DNA of 64,000 nt, from NCBI RefSeq assembly GCF_020640915.1, contig NZ_JADWDC010000010.1, positions 1 through 64,000 of the forward strand. The letters run 5' to 3'. Under the pieces are notes generated by a model, which did no database searches, had not been told where the DNA came from, and worked only from the letters and a program-made list of their open reading frames with translations. Made by a program: the position numbers and the translations under genes. Of this stretch, positions 48,049 to 58,073 are shown piece after piece. The stretch comes from Waterburya agarophytonicola KI4. GTDB taxonomy: Bacteria; Cyanobacteriota; Cyanobacteriia; Cyanobacteriales; Xenococcaceae. Numbering within the stretch: the stretch's first letter is position 1; every line of letters begins with the position of its first letter.

Positions 48049-48651
48049 CTAACCAACAGAAGAGAAGTAAACCTTTGATTTAACGGGATCTGGATTCATC
48101 GTTTTGTCTCCCTCTTGCCATCCCGCAGGACAAACTTCGTCAGGATTATTCTGTACGTGCTGAATTGCTTTTAGAGTACGCAAAGTTTCGTCAACACTGC
48201 GACCAAAAGAAAGATTATTGATAGTTGCGTGTTGAATCACACCTTCTTTATCAATAATAAATAGTCCCCGTAGGGCTACTCCAGCATCAGGATCTAAAAC
48301 GTTGTAAGCGTTGCTAATTTCTTTTTTAATATCAGAAACCAAAGGATAAGCAATGTCGCCAATACCGCCTTCTTTGCGATCGGTCTGCATCCAAGCTAGG
48401 TGAGAAAATTCACTATCTACGGATACCCCTAAAAGTTCGGTATTGAGGGCTTTAAACTCTTCATGGCGATCGCTGAATGCGATAATTTCAGTAGGACAAA
48501 CAAAAGTGAAGTCCAAAGGATAGAAAAATAATACAGTATACTGACCGCGATAATCAGATAGTTTCACTGTCTTAAATTCTTGATCGAAAACAGCCGTCGC
48601 TGTAAATTCGGGTGCTTCCTGCCCGACTCTCAAACATCCTTCACTGTTCAT
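48049..48651 (-). CDS. 2-Cys peroxiredoxin
   Basis: The 200-residue cytosolic thiol peroxidase reduces hydrogen peroxide and alkyl peroxides. The peroxidatic C52 is in DFTFVCPTE; the resolving Cys lies in EVCPAGW near the C-terminus. The typical 2-Cys (Prx1/AhpC) layout and length fit. I chose the ATG at 48651, which gives the standard N-terminus, over an upstream in-frame start at 48678. Confidence 0.95.
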   Translation of the reverse strand: MNSEGCLRVGQEAPEFTATAVFDQEFKTVKLSDYRGQYTVLFFYPLDFTFVCPTEIIAFSDRHEEFKALNTELLGVSVDSEFSHLAWMQTDRKEGGIGDIAYPLVSDIKKEISNAYNVLDPDAGVALRGLFIIDKEGVIQHATINNLSFGRSVDETLRTLKAIQHVQNNPDEVCPAGWQEGDKTMNPDPVKSKVYFSSVG

Positions 48652-48798
48652 AATTATTTTAATTTCCTTAAATGCCAAGTAAAATTTGTTTGCAAAACCA
48701 ACCCAACTCCGATCTTTTCCAAATAGGGTAATGTTTACAATTTATCTGAATTTTACTAATCTCAATCAATATATCACAGTCATAACAGTTAAATTAGA

Positions 48799-48870
48799 GA
48801 CTCCGCGTTATGCGAAGCGGTATCCTTTAGGACGCCGTTAGGCGCAAGGGAAAAAACCTTGAGATCTCAA
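48799..48870. repeat. Cluster of short palindromes, dispersed-repeat-like
   Basis: A GC-richer patch (TCCGCGTTATGCGAAGCGG, then ATCCTTTAGGACGCCGTTAGGCGC) contains small inverted repeats. It is followed by CAAGG-A-rich-CCTTG and the palindrome TTGAGATCTCAA. This composition and wording resemble dispersed repeats in cyanobacteria. It lies downstream of the hydrolase gene and upstream of the peroxiredoxin gene. Confidence 0.45.
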
Positions 48871-48896
48871 ACAAGCTCAAAATGCGAGGGAGATAA

Positions 48897-49742
48897 TTAA
48901 GTTGTTGGATTGCTATCTGATACTAGAACGCTAAAATCGGCGATCGCCCGATTAACTTCATCATCATACTCGGCAATCAATAAGTGTCCCGCTGTTGGTA
49001 AATGTAAATGTTTTCCCAAAGGGAAGCTATGGGCTAATTCTTTTCCCATTTGTTGAGTAAAACTAGGATCGTTTCCTCCAGAGATTACCAATACGGGGAT
49101 CTTCTTTTTAAAAGATTGATGGCGTTGCCAAAAATTATAACCCCAAAATATTTCTAAAGCTTCATAGGGATGAGTTTTAGTTGGAATGGGGCTTTCGGCA
49201 AAAAATCGTTCGATTTTGGGATGTTGGTGATTGCTAGATAAACGATTAGTAACAAACTGTAATCCTGGGAAACGATATAAATGTCTGCCACCCCAAGCCA
49301 GAAATTTAATTAAGGGAATTTCCCACCAAGGATCGAGGTTGTGAGTTCCTCCAGCAATTAGAATCAAACCACGGGAATCGTTTCGTCTTGCCCACTCCAA
49401 ACCAAGAGGAACGCCATAACTATGACAGCAAAGAATAGGATGCTTGACTTTATAGCGTCGCAACAACCGCCTCAAATCTCGGCGGTGTCTCCCCAAAGAA
49501 TAGCGTTGGTAAGGACTGGACTGTCCGTGTCCCCCTAGATCGTAGGCTAAAACTTCCCTTCCCTGACGAAGAAAGAATTCATATTGCGATCGCCAGTTAA
49601 ACCGATTACCCAAACCACCGTGTAAAAACACTAGCCCTGGGGTTTCGCCAGCATGATAGCTAACTTGTAGATTGACTCGACGACGCAGGGGTACTGATTT
49701 ACCAGCCAACAAGTCAGATTCATCACTAGAGTTTTTATTCAT
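48897..49742 (-). CDS. Alpha/beta hydrolase
   Basis: The 281-residue protein has the hydrolase core: HGGLGNRFNW (41-50), DLGGHGQS (68-75), nucleophile in CHSYG (S108), an acid in ISGGNDPS and catalytic His in AGHLLI. The N-terminus is basic. A small-molecule ester or thioester substrate is likely but not defined. It is separated from peroxiredoxin by the repeat-like patch and diverges from the MoxR gene. Confidence 0.85.
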   Translation of the reverse strand: MNKNSSDESDLLAGKSVPLRRRVNLQVSYHAGETPGLVFLHGGLGNRFNWRSQYEFFLRQGREVLAYDLGGHGQSSPYQRYSLGRHRRDLRRLLRRYKVKHPILCCHSYGVPLGLEWARRNDSRGLILIAGGTHNLDPWWEIPLIKFLAWGGRHLYRFPGLQFVTNRLSSNHQHPKIERFFAESPIPTKTHPYEALEIFWGYNFWQRHQSFKKKIPVLVISGGNDPSFTQQMGKELAHSFPLGKHLHLPTAGHLLIAEYDDEVNRAIADFSVLVSDSNPTT

Positions 49743-49813
49743 ACTCTAATTTTATGATGGTTTCTGGGCAATCTAGAACCAGAACTAAGGCTAATTAATC
49801 GAGAGAATGAGCT

Positions 49814-50779
49814 ATGAGCGATCGCAATAATTCAGTACTTGGTAATATTACGGGAAAAGAAATTTATCAAAAGATTTATCAAAATATCCAACAGGTAATG
49901 AAAGGACAATCTGTTGCGATTAGGAATTTGTTAGCTGCCTTTGCTAGTGGCGGTCATATATTATTAGAAGACTATCCTGGTACGGGAAAAACTACTTTAG
50001 CCAAGGCATTGGCATCCTCTATTGATGCCAAGTTTAAGCGCATTCAATTCACCCCAGATCTATTACCCTCAGATATAATTGGTATTTCCATCTTCGACCA
50101 AAGCGATCGCTCTTTCCGCTTTCATGAAGGACCAATTTTTGCCAATATTGTTTTAGTCGATGAAATTAACCGCGCTTCTCCTCGTACTCAATCGGCATTA
50201 TTAGAAGCGATGGCAGAATCTCAAGTCAGTGTAGATGGTCAAGTCAGAAAATTACCCGATCTATTCTTTGTCATTGCCACCCAAAACCCTGTGGGGTCTC
50301 ACGGTACATATCCTTTACCCGAAGCCCAGATGGATCGTTTTGCCCTCCAATCAAGTTTGGGTTATGTTTCTGCTGAAGATGAAGTCCAAATTTTAAGCGA
50401 TCGCATTCAAAGTAATTCTTTAAAGGAAATTAAACCTTGTGTTTCTCTCACAGAGGTAGTCTTACTCAAAAAACAAGTAGAACAAATTAGAATTAGCGAC
50501 ACCATGAAACGCTATTTAGTTGACTTGGTTAATGCTACTCGTTCTGCCGATGGGGTACAGTTGGGAGGAAGTCCTAGAGGCTCTTTAGCACTGATGAAAG
50601 TAGCTCAGGCTTTGGCTTTGTTCGATGGTTATGAATTTGTTACCCCCGATCACATTCAAGAGTTAGCAGTATCGGCGATCGCTCATCGTTTGGTCATGGA
50701 ACCCCAGGCTCGTTTTTCAGGTCAAACTGCAACGGGAGTGGTGGAAGAAATTTTAACAACTATTCCCGTACCTGCTTAA
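49814..50779 (+). CDS. MoxR family AAA+ ATPase
   Basis: The 321-residue protein has Walker A GTGKTT (56-61), Walker B with VDEINRA and the sensor region ATQNPVGSHGTYPLPEAQMDRF, typical of MoxR. MoxR proteins act as chaperones for VWA-domain partners. No VWA gene is adjacent here. It is followed 29 bases later by an acyltransferase gene on the same strand. Confidence 0.92.
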   Translation: MSDRNNSVLGNITGKEIYQKIYQNIQQVMKGQSVAIRNLLAAFASGGHILLEDYPGTGKTTLAKALASSIDAKFKRIQFTPDLLPSDIIGISIFDQSDRSFRFHEGPIFANIVLVDEINRASPRTQSALLEAMAESQVSVDGQVRKLPDLFFVIATQNPVGSHGTYPLPEAQMDRFALQSSLGYVSAEDEVQILSDRIQSNSLKEIKPCVSLTEVVLLKKQVEQIRISDTMKRYLVDLVNATRSADGVQLGGSPRGSLALMKVAQALALFDGYEFVTPDHIQELAVSAIAHRLVMEPQARFSGQTATGVVEEILTTIPVPA

Positions 50780-50808
50780 GATCGTAGTCATTTGCTAGGC
50801 TTGGATAA

Positions 50809-51678
50809 ATGAACAATAAAAAAAATAATAAAGTAGATAGCGATCGAAAAGCGAATGGGTGGTCTTTAGAAAATAGAGATCCTCAAGTAATTGAATCTTT
50901 GATGCCATTTTGGGAGTGGTTTTATAAATACTATTTTTGCGTTACTAGTGATGGTTGGGAACATATTCCCGAAGCAAAAACATTGCTAGTAGGTTCCCAC
51001 AATGGAGGTCTGGCAACTCCTGACATGGTAATGACTATGTACGATTGGTTTGGTCATTTTGGAACGCAACGCCGTGTATATGGCTTAATGCATCCTAGTG
51101 TATGGAAGATTAATCCATCTCTAGGAAAAATTGCCGAACAAACAGGGGCAGTGGTAGCACATCCGCAAATGGCGATCGCAGCATTAAAAAGTAATGCTAG
51201 TGTCTTAGTTTATCCTGGTGGCGCGCAGGATGTCTTTCGCCCCCACAGTCAACGCAATCAAATTAACTTGGCTGGACGCAAAGGCTTTATTAAATTGGCT
51301 TTACGAGAAGAAGTACCGATTATTCCGATTATTTCTCACGGCGCACACGATACTTTATTTGTCTTGGGAGATATTTACGATCTGATGCAGCAATTTCACG
51401 AGTGGGGAATGCCTTGGTTGTTGGATACAGATCCAGAAGTCTTTCCTATTTATTTGGGTTTGCCTTGGGGTATTGGTTTTGGCCCCTTACCTAATATTCC
51501 TTTACCCGCAAAAATTCACATTCGCATTTTACCGCCCATTGTGTTTCCTAAAAACGGCAAAGAAGCTTCGCGCGATCGCAATTATGTAGATGAATGTTAT
51601 GAAACCGTGATGAAGACCATGCAATCGGGATTGGATCGTCTAGTAAATCAAAAAAATATGCGGGAAAAACACCTTTAA
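50809..51678 (+). CDS. Lysophospholipid/diacylglycerol acyltransferase-like protein
   Basis: The 289-residue protein belongs to the PlsC-like acyltransferase fold. It has a variant of the catalytic His-x4-Asp region (VGSHNGGLATPDMV), YPGGAQDVFR (a GG-type motif seen in DGAT/ELT-like enzymes) and VPIIPIISHGAHDT. It is closest in style to the cyanobacterial acyltransferase group that includes Slr2103 and plant phytyl-ester synthases. The acceptor could be a lysolipid, phytol or plastoquinol; I cannot tell. Confidence 0.72.
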   Translation: MNNKKNNKVDSDRKANGWSLENRDPQVIESLMPFWEWFYKYYFCVTSDGWEHIPEAKTLLVGSHNGGLATPDMVMTMYDWFGHFGTQRRVYGLMHPSVWKINPSLGKIAEQTGAVVAHPQMAIAALKSNASVLVYPGGAQDVFRPHSQRNQINLAGRKGFIKLALREEVPIIPIISHGAHDTLFVLGDIYDLMQQFHEWGMPWLLDTDPEVFPIYLGLPWGIGFGPLPNIPLPAKIHIRILPPIVFPKNGKEASRDRNYVDECYETVMKTMQSGLDRLVNQKNMREKHL

Positions 51679-51737
51679 GAGTTTCCTTTTCGGTACAATA
51701 CCCCTTGAATTATTTATAGCAAAGGCAGATTATATCT

Positions 51738-52943
51738 ATGGGACGTGCTAACAAAGTTGTTTTAGCTTATTCGGGTGGGGTTGATACCACTGTATGTATT
51801 CCTTATCTGAAAAATGAGTGGGGAGTCAAGGAAGTAATTACTCTGGCTGCGGATTTGGGACAAGGTGATGAACTAGATCCAATTCAAAAGAAGGCATTAA
51901 AGTACGGTGCAGTAGAGTCTTTGGTAGAAGATGCTACTGAAAGCTTTGTAGTGGACTATGCTTTTCCTGCTATCCAAGCCAACACATTATATGAAAATCG
52001 CTATCCTCTTTCTACTGCTTTAGCGCGTCCTCTGATTGCCAAACTGCTGGTAGATGCTGCGGAAAAATATGGTGCAGATGCGGTGGCTCACGGCTGTACG
52101 GCAAAAGGTAACGACCAAGTACGCTTCGATTTGGGTATTATGGCATTAAATCCCAAGTTAAAGGTATTAGCTCCCGCTAGAGAGTGGGGAATGAGTCGGG
52201 AAGAAGCAATTTCCTATGGCGAAAAGTTTGGTTTAGAATTTCCTGTTAAAAAATCTTCTCCTTTTAGTATCGATCGCAATTTACTAGGACGTAGTATTGA
52301 AGCTGGTCCTCTAGAAGATCCTATGGTCGAGCCTCCTGAAGAGATTTTTGTCATGACTAAAGCGATCGCCGATACTCCTGACGAACCTGAATATATTATC
52401 ATTGGCTTTGAGAAAGGTCTTCCCGTGAGTATTAATGGAGAAAAACTCGCTCCCGTCGCCCTAATTACTAAATTAAACGACCTAGCAGGAAAACATGGTA
52501 TTGGACGCATCGATATGCTAGAAAACCGTGTTGTGGGGATTAAATCGCGAGAAATTTATGAAGCACCAGCTTTACTTGTCTTAATTCACGCCCACCGCGA
52601 CTTAGAAAGTTTGACTCTTACAGGAGATGTGACTCAATACAAACGGGGTATCGAACAATCCTATGGCGAATTAATTTATCAAGGCTTATGGTATAGTCCA
52701 CTCAAGGCTGCGTTGGATGGCTTTATCCAACAGACTCAGGAAAGGGTTTCAGGAGAAGTCAGAATCAAGCTATTTAAAGGCAATGCAGTAATTGTCGGTC
52801 GTCAGTCGGATAATTCAATTTATGCCCCCGATTTGGCTACCTATGGTGCGGAGGATGAGTTTGACCACAAAGCAGCAGAAGGCTTTATTTACATCTGGGG
52901 TCTACCTACTAGAGTTTGGTCGCAGAAAACTAGAGGTATGTAA
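51738..52943 (+). CDS. argG: Argininosuccinate synthase
   Basis: The 401-residue cytosolic enzyme joins citrulline and aspartate using ATP in arginine synthesis. The PP-loop [11 protein letters not shown] is at 9-19. [13 protein letters not shown] and the C-terminal SQKTRG-type end are present. Length matches. A strong palindromic terminator follows. Confidence 0.96.
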   Translation: MGRANKVVLAYSGGVDTTVCIPYLKNEWGVKEVITLAADLGQGDELDPIQKKALKYGAVESLVEDATESFVVDYAFPAIQANTLYENRYPLSTALARPLIAKLLVDAAEKYGADAVAHGCTAKGNDQVRFDLGIMALNPKLKVLAPAREWGMSREEAISYGEKFGLEFPVKKSSPFSIDRNLLGRSIEAGPLEDPMVEPPEEIFVMTKAIADTPDEPEYIIIGFEKGLPVSINGEKLAPVALITKLNDLAGKHGIGRIDMLENRVVGIKSREIYEAPALLVLIHAHRDLESLTLTGDVTQYKRGIEQSYGELIYQGLWYSPLKAALDGFIQQTQERVSGEVRIKLFKGNAVIVGRQSDNSIYAPDLATYGAEDEFDHKAAEGFIYIWGLPTRVWSQKTRGM

Positions 52944-52988
52944 TTGTTGGGTGGGACTTCTTGCCGTTAACTAGTTAAATAAGATTTC

Positions 52989-53016
52989 AGAGTGAGCGAT
53001 CGCTCGCTCTTTATTT
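52989..53016 (+). terminator. Palindromic terminator after argG, containing HIP1
   Basis: AGAGTGAGCGA/TCGCTCGCTCT forms an 11-bp near-perfect stem (one T-G pair) around the centre of a GCGATCGC octamer and is followed by TTTATTT. It lies about 46 bases after argG. Confidence 0.7.
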
Positions 53017-53213
53017 GATTTCTATTTCGGTTAACAATATTTACTTATTGATAACGATCGATAATTATTATATGTTTTTCAAACTCCTATATCACCCTGC
53101 TATGGTTGTAAAAAAAGCTTGTAATAATTGATTGAAAAGACTTATAGAGATTAAGCAAGCTGAATTTACAAAAGCTATTCCACAACTTTTTTATTCGCAA
53201 TAAGCTTTTCATG

Positions 53214-53245
53214 TTAAGTTTATCTTGTCAATAAAGATAACTTAA
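53214..53245 (+). promoter_or_regulatory. Inverted repeat upstream of dps
   Basis: TTAAGTTTATCTT and AAGATAACTTAA are reverse complements apart from one extra T, separated by a seven-base spacer. The repeat ends 16 bases before the dps ATG. It could be an operator or a leader hairpin covering the ribosome site. Confidence 0.4.
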
Positions 53246-53261
53246 TGAAAGAGTAAGAATT

Positions 53262-53816
53262 ATGTCTACTACCACAGGTTTACTACGTCCTTATGGTCAT
53301 GTTGAAGATAATCCAGTTTTATTAGATAAAAGCGTCACCGAACCAGTATGCGAAGGTTTTAACGCCGTATTATCTAGCTTTCAAGGCTTATACTTGCAAT
53401 ATCAAAAGCACCATTTTGTAGTTGAAGGTTCTGAATTTTATTCCCTACACGAATTTTTTGCAGCCAACTACGAAGAAATACAAGGACATATTCACGAAAT
53501 TGGCGAAAGACAAAATGGTTTAGGCGGCATTCCTGCGGCTAGTTTTAGCAAACTAGCCGAATTATGTTGTTTCGAGCCAGAAGCTGATGGTGTTTTTGGC
53601 GAGCGTCAAATGGTAGAACACGATCTTGCGGCAGAACAAGAAATCATTAAATTGTTACGTCAACAAGCATCTCAAGCAGAAAGCTTGGGCGATCGGGCTA
53701 CTCGCTATTTATACGAACAAATCTTGTTGAAAACTGAAGAAAGAGCTTACCATCTCCAACACTTCTTAGTTCACGATAGTCTAACTTTGGCTTTTGTTGG
53801 CAATGGTGCTAACTAG
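53262..53816 (+). CDS. dps: Dps family ferritin-like protein
   Basis: The 184-residue four-helix protein matches Dps/Dps[39 protein letters not shown] contains the inter-subunit ferroxidase residues (His, Asp/Glu). Such proteins form 12-mers that oxidise and store iron and protect DNA in starvation or oxidative stress. The N-terminus is extended by about 20 residues compared with short Dps. The inverted repeat upstream suggests regulation. Confidence 0.92.
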   Translation: MSTTTGLLRPYGHVEDNPVLLDKSVTEPVCEGFNAVLSSFQGLYLQYQKHHFVVEGSEFYSLHEFFAANYEEIQGHIHEIGERQNGLGGIPAASFSKLAELCCFEPEADGVFGERQMVEHDLAAEQEIIKLLRQQASQAESLGDRATRYLYEQILLKTEERAYHLQHFLVHDSLTLAFVGNGAN

Positions 53817-53940
53817 GGGCGGAGATCCCAGTCTCTTCTAGGTTAACGATCTTGGAAGAGATGATTGTTGATTGTATCTCGACTTTTCGCCAAAATTTGA
53901 TTATCTGTTTTGCAGACATAGGATAAATCCCAAGATAATT

Positions 53941-54804
53941 TTAAAAAGGTATAAGTTCTGGAGTTAATCCAGCTTCAATACCATTCTCTTCTGATACTTT
54001 TGGCGTGTCTAATATTGCCGAACTTTCTATTTCTGCGACATTATCTTTTGTTTCTGGTTTAATAGATTCGATTTGCAACCAAGATTCGGTACTCTCAATA
54101 AACCCTTTTATTTTATTACTTAGTTCCGAACCATTTTTGATAATTAAAGAACTAAAGTTAGACTTAGTTGGCTCTAAAAACGAATCGGTCATTACAGCAA
54201 AACTAGATTGACCGTTAATAGTAGAAGTTGCTTTTTGTCTGGTTAAATTTACCTGATAAACCCCGTGGGCATAGAACACTTCATTCTTGTCTACTGCCCG
54301 ATCTCCCGTCAAACTTTTATATACTTGAAGAAACTTTTTACAGAAGGAACTAGGATTATTGTAGTAGCTATAGTTTTTGAGAAAAGTTAAGCCAGCATAG
54401 CCCGAACATTTTAATCGAAAAGGTAGTTCGGACAATGGCTTATTATGATCATTTAGAAACCAAACTACAACATAAGAAAAAGCTTTATATTCTCCCTCTT
54501 GAAACTTTTCTTTGTTATAAGCGATCGTTTCCACCTCGTTACTCATTAACGGTAATGAACGATTTAGAATTAATAGTCTTGGTTTGTTGGTAACTAATAA
54601 AATTTCGTTTGTACCGTCACTAAACTCGTGTTCTATTGGTTTCCAGCTATCGATTAATTCAAAGTTAGCTAATTCTGCATTAGAAGGTGTAATTGCAATC
54701 CCATAGTTTTTATTACTACCGTTCAGGAATTGACAGTAAGGAATGCTGGTTAATTCGCCTAAAAATTCTTCGCTATTAAAGCCAAAATCTTGATAGTTAT
54801 TCAT
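53941..54804 (-). CDS. DUF5895 family cyanobacterial protein
   Basis: The 287-residue soluble product opens MNNYQDFGFNSEEFLGELTSIPYCQFLNG, which I associate with DUF5895, a family known mainly from cyanobacteria. It includes YKAFSYVVVWFLN and LPFRLKCSGYAGLTFLKNY. The last 60 residues are acidic and disordered. Function is unknown. Members often lie in mobile or accessory regions. Confidence 0.6.
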   Translation of the reverse strand: MNNYQDFGFNSEEFLGELTSIPYCQFLNGSNKNYGIAITPSNAELANFELIDSWKPIEHEFSDGTNEILLVTNKPRLLILNRSLPLMSNEVETIAYNKEKFQEGEYKAFSYVVVWFLNDHNKPLSELPFRLKCSGYAGLTFLKNYSYYNNPSSFCKKFLQVYKSLTGDRAVDKNEVFYAHGVYQVNLTRQKATSTINGQSSFAVMTDSFLEPTKSNFSSLIIKNGSELSNKIKGFIESTESWLQIESIKPETKDNVAEIESSAILDTPKVSEENGIEAGLTPELIPF

Positions 54805-55139
54805 AGTTGCTGATTAATCATTAATTGTTTTATCAGTACTAATATACCATAAATTTCAATTAATTGATCTTTTAATCAACTTTTTTATTATAGCTTGTAC
54901 GAGAATACTTTGTAAAACCTTTGTCTCCCGAGGAAAAAAGAAAAATATTACAAAATATTTCTTTAGGTATATTTTAAAATTATTAAACTCGCCTTAATCC
55001 AATTCTTACCGTCATCATTCAAAATAAGACATGACATCATCTTAATGACTAGCCTCACACCTGCTAGTTTCAAAAAAATAGCCGAGAATATTCTCGGCTT
55101 TCTCTATATATATGTATATCTATTCCTGTGTTAGGGGAA
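54805..55139. other. 335-base intergenic region with the ndh terminator
   Basis: AT-rich, with no supported gene. The right part contains the minus-strand terminator at 55070-55098. Confidence 0.5.
55070..55098 (-). terminator. Rho-independent terminator of the ndh operon
   Basis: GCCGAGAATATTCTCGGC is an 18-base perfect palindrome. On the minus strand it is followed by a TATTTTTTT run and lies 42 bases after the ndhE stop. Confidence 0.85.
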
Positions 55140-55445
55140 TCACCATTTGAGCAAGTTAAATTGCTCCATGTCGATGGTGTTGCGGTTGCGATAAATAGCC
55201 AGCACAATCGCTAAACCGACGGCTGCTTCTGCTGCTGCGACGGTAATTACAAATACTGTAAAAACTTGACCCCTAATGTTCTCTGGATCTAAGTAGTTAG
55301 AAAATCCGACTAAATTCAAATTAACTGCGTTGAGCATCAATTCAATAGACATTAATACTCTAACTGCGTTACGGCTAGTAATCAGCCCATAAATCCCAAT
55401 ACAAAATAATGCTGCTGCTAATAGCAAAAAATATTCTAATTGCAC
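55140..55445 (-). CDS. ndhE: NDH-1 subunit E (NuoK-like)
   Basis: The 101-residue subunit has three helices and the conserved Glu in [14 protein letters not shown], part of the proton channel. The start is GTG. It is the last gene of the ndhA-I-G-E operon and lies 32 bases after ndhG. In thylakoids NDH-1 accepts electrons from ferredoxin and supports cyclic flow, respiration and CO2 uptake. Confidence 0.95.
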   Translation of the reverse strand: MQLEYFLLLAAALFCIGIYGLITSRNAVRVLMSIELMLNAVNLNLVGFSNYLDPENIRGQVFTVFVITVAAAEAAVGLAIVLAIYRNRNTIDMEQFNLLKW

Positions 55446-55477
55446 TTTTATTACTACTCCCTTTTTTGTTACTGATG

Positions 55478-56095
55478 TTATGAATCTTGTTCTTCGCTAC
55501 CTAACCTAGCTAATTCACGGGGACGCTCTGGTAAAGTTAAGCCTGTAGTTACAGTATTCTCATCCGCCATTGACTCAGGAATAAGATCGCGACGAGCCAA
55601 AATAATTGCCCCTACCATTGCCATCAAAAGCAATACTGAAGCCAACTCAAACGGTAGTAAATAATCGCTAAAGAAATGTTCGCCTAAAGCAATTACTGTA
55701 TTGTCGACTACAGAGGGAGAAGTGGTAGACAAGGACCAAGGAGTGGCTAAAACCATTGTTCCCAAAAGAGCAAACAAACCAAAACAAACTACCCCCGTTG
55801 CCACTTTGCGAATTGTGCGTCCAGGAAGCTCGACATAGTCTTCCTGTTTGTTGACTAGCATAATAGCAAATAGAATTAGCACGTTAACCGCACCAACGTA
55901 AACTAAAATCTGAGCAGCAGCCACAAAATCGGCATTGAGCAAAATGTACAAACCAGAGATACTAATAAACACCCCTGCTAACAAAAAAGCGGAATGGACA
56001 ATTTTGGGTAATAAGACAACTCCCAAAGCCGTACCAATCATCATCACCGCTAAAATGCCAAAAGAAACTATCTGTACTCCTTCAGCTAAATTCAC
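55478..56095 (-). CDS. ndhG: NDH-1 subunit G (NuoJ-like)
   Basis: The 205-residue membrane subunit has five helices (including [28 protein letters not shown] and [16 protein letters not shown]) and an extended soluble C-terminal tail (about 170-205). The start is GTG. It lies between ndhI (55 bases upstream) and ndhE, in the standard cyanobacterial gene order. Confidence 0.95.
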   Translation of the reverse strand: MNLAEGVQIVSFGILAVMMIGTALGVVLLPKIVHSAFLLAGVFISISGLYILLNADFVAAAQILVYVGAVNVLILFAIMLVNKQEDYVELPGRTIRKVATGVVCFGLFALLGTMVLATPWSLSTTSPSVVDNTVIALGEHFFSDYLLPFELASVLLLMAMVGAIILARRDLIPESMADENTVTTGLTLPERPRELARLGSEEQDS

Positions 56096-56150
56096 TTTTT
56101 TCTCCTCTGTTTATATTGTGTAATTTTTATGACGAATGTAAAGATATCTT

Positions 56151-56768
56151 TTATCCTTCAGGTTTAGCTTCTTCTTTGGGTTTAGCGGCTTCTATCTCTT
56201 CAAGAATTTCTTCTGGACGTTTGCCAGCGCGTTGCGCTCCTTTTGCCAAACCATGAGGCTCTACTTCCCCTTTGGGTAGATAAGCAAACTCTTTGAGAGG
56301 AGTTACCATAGGATCTTGAGTCACTTTATAGGGTAAGCGTCCCAAAGCTACGTTGTCGTAATTAAGCTCGTGACGCTCGTAGGAAGCTAGTTCATATTCT
56401 TCTGTCATAGAAAGACAATTGGTTGGGCAGTATTCGACACAGTTACCACAGAAAATACAAACACCAAAATCAATACTGTAGTGATTGAGTTTTTTCTTTT
56501 TAGCTTTTTTATCAAATTCCCAATCTACGACGGGAAGATTGATCGGACAGACACGGACGCAAACTTCACAGGCAATACATTTGTCAAATTCGTAATGAAT
56601 TCTACCGCGATATCGTTCGGAAGGGACAAGTTTTTCATAGGGATATTGAACCGTGACAGGACGACGGGACATATGGTCGAAGGTAACAGAAAGTCCCTGA
56701 CCGATATATTTGGCAGCTTGCCAACTTTCCTTGGCATAATCCTGTACTTGCTTGAGAACTTTAAACAT
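56151..56768 (-). CDS. ndhI: NDH-1 subunit I (NuoI-like, two 4Fe-4S clusters)
   Basis: The 205-residue subunit carries two ferredoxin-type cluster motifs, [12 protein letters not shown] and [12 protein letters not shown], which pass electrons towards plastoquinone on the complex arm. The C-terminal tail is Glu/Lys/Pro-rich. It lies 43 bases downstream of ndhA. Confidence 0.96.
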   Translation of the reverse strand: MFKVLKQVQDYAKESWQAAKYIGQGLSVTFDHMSRRPVTVQYPYEKLVPSERYRGRIHYEFDKCIACEVCVRVCPINLPVVDWEFDKKAKKKKLNHYSIDFGVCIFCGNCVEYCPTNCLSMTEEYELASYERHELNYDNVALGRLPYKVTQDPMVTPLKEFAYLPKGEVEPHGLAKGAQRAGKRPEEILEEIEAAKPKEEAKPEG

Positions 56769-56811
56769 TTTGATCTACTTTGTTGTGTTTAGATATTTCT
56801 TGAGAATTTGC

Positions 56812-57930
56812 TTAACCACCAAATGCCATGGGGAAAGACAGCTTTAATGCAGCAGTAATCAAAAGATTAGCCAGAGAAACTGGTAACAAAAACTTCCAAC
56901 CCAAATCTAATAGTTGGTCGATGCGGACGCGGGGTACAGTCCAACGCAAGAGGACAGCTATAAATACTAAGAAATAAGCTTTGATTAGGGTCATAACAAT
57001 ACCTAAAGAGGCAGTCAATACTTGTAACCAAGGAGTGGTTTCGGCAACTCCGATCCAATCTGCTAAACGATCTAAAGGGATGAAAAATTCCCAGCCACCC
57101 AAATATAAAACAGCAAAAACTAAAGCTGATAATACTAAGTTGACATAAGACCCCAGATAAAAGAGAGCAAACTTCATTCCTGCATATTCTGTCTGATAAC
57201 CCGCCACTAATTCTTCTTCTGCTTCGGGTAAATCGAAAGGCAAACGCTCGCATTCTGCCAGTGCTGCAATCCAAAAGATGATAAATCCTACGGGTTGTCG
57301 CCAAATATTCCAGCCTAAAATTCCATAGCCTGACTGTTGCGCCACAATATCTACAGTACTTAGACTATTGGACATCATAACGATCGCCAGTACGGATAAT
57401 GCCAAAGGAATTTCATAACTAATTGATTGTGCAGCTGCCCTCAAACCACCTAACAAAGAATATTTGTTATTGGAAGCATAACCAGCCATTAACAACCCGA
57501 TAGGGGCAATACTAGATAAGGATATCCACAGAAAAATGCCGACATTGAGGTCTGTGACCACTAGATTTTGTCCAAAAGGAACGATGAGATAGGACAAAAA
57601 TACTGGAACTACGACTAAGACAGGTCCCATGGTAAACAACCACGGATCTGCTTTGGCGGGGATAACGTCTTCTTTAAAAACTAATTTAATACCGTCAGCA
57701 ACTGGTTGTAAAACGCCCAGTGGTCCAGCATATTCGGGACCTATTCGTTGTTGTGCCGCAGCGGATATTTTTCGCTCAAGCCAAACAACTACTAAAACCC
57801 CCACAGTTGCGCCAACGATCATCAACAACATCGGCAACGGTAGCCAAACAGCTTTAGCTAAACCAATGGGAAGCCCAAAATCTTGTAGAGTTTGGATAAA
57901 GCTTCCTTGTAAATCGATTCCTGAGTTCAT
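56812..57930 (-). CDS. ndhA: NDH-1 subunit A (NuoH-like)
   Basis: The 372-residue subunit has eight helices and forms the quinone entry site with the hydrophilic arm. It shows [47 protein letters not shown] and [26 protein letters not shown]. It is the first gene of the ndhA-I-G-E operon and diverges from the carotenoid oxygenase gene. Confidence 0.96.
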   Translation of the reverse strand: MNSGIDLQGSFIQTLQDFGLPIGLAKAVWLPLPMLLMIVGATVGVLVVVWLERKISAAAQQRIGPEYAGPLGVLQPVADGIKLVFKEDVIPAKADPWLFTMGPVLVVVPVFLSYLIVPFGQNLVVTDLNVGIFLWISLSSIAPIGLLMAGYASNNKYSLLGGLRAAAQSISYEIPLALSVLAIVMMSNSLSTVDIVAQQSGYGILGWNIWRQPVGFIIFWIAALAECERLPFDLPEAEEELVAGYQTEYAGMKFALFYLGSYVNLVLSALVFAVLYLGGWEFFIPLDRLADWIGVAETTPWLQVLTASLGIVMTLIKAYFLVFIAVLLRWTVPRVRIDQLLDLGWKFLLPVSLANLLITAALKLSFPMAFGG

Positions 57931-58073
57931 TTTTTATATACAGTGTTAGGTTAGGCTAATCTCAAACTAGATCGAGCAGCTTATATAATTTTCAATGCTC
58001 ACTACTGCATAGTATATCGTTGTCCGCTTGTCTATTCATCCTAAATTAGTTATAAAAAAGCAAAAATAAAGCC

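Larger units (their letters stand above)
52944..53261. other. 318-base intergenic region argG-dps
   Basis: It holds the argG terminator, AT-rich DNA and the inverted repeat just before dps. No gene is supported. Confidence 0.5.

Noticed and set aside
56867-57304. 145-residue open frame inside ndhA
   Set aside because: Shifted frame of the ndhA coding strand, with composition typical of frame shadows.
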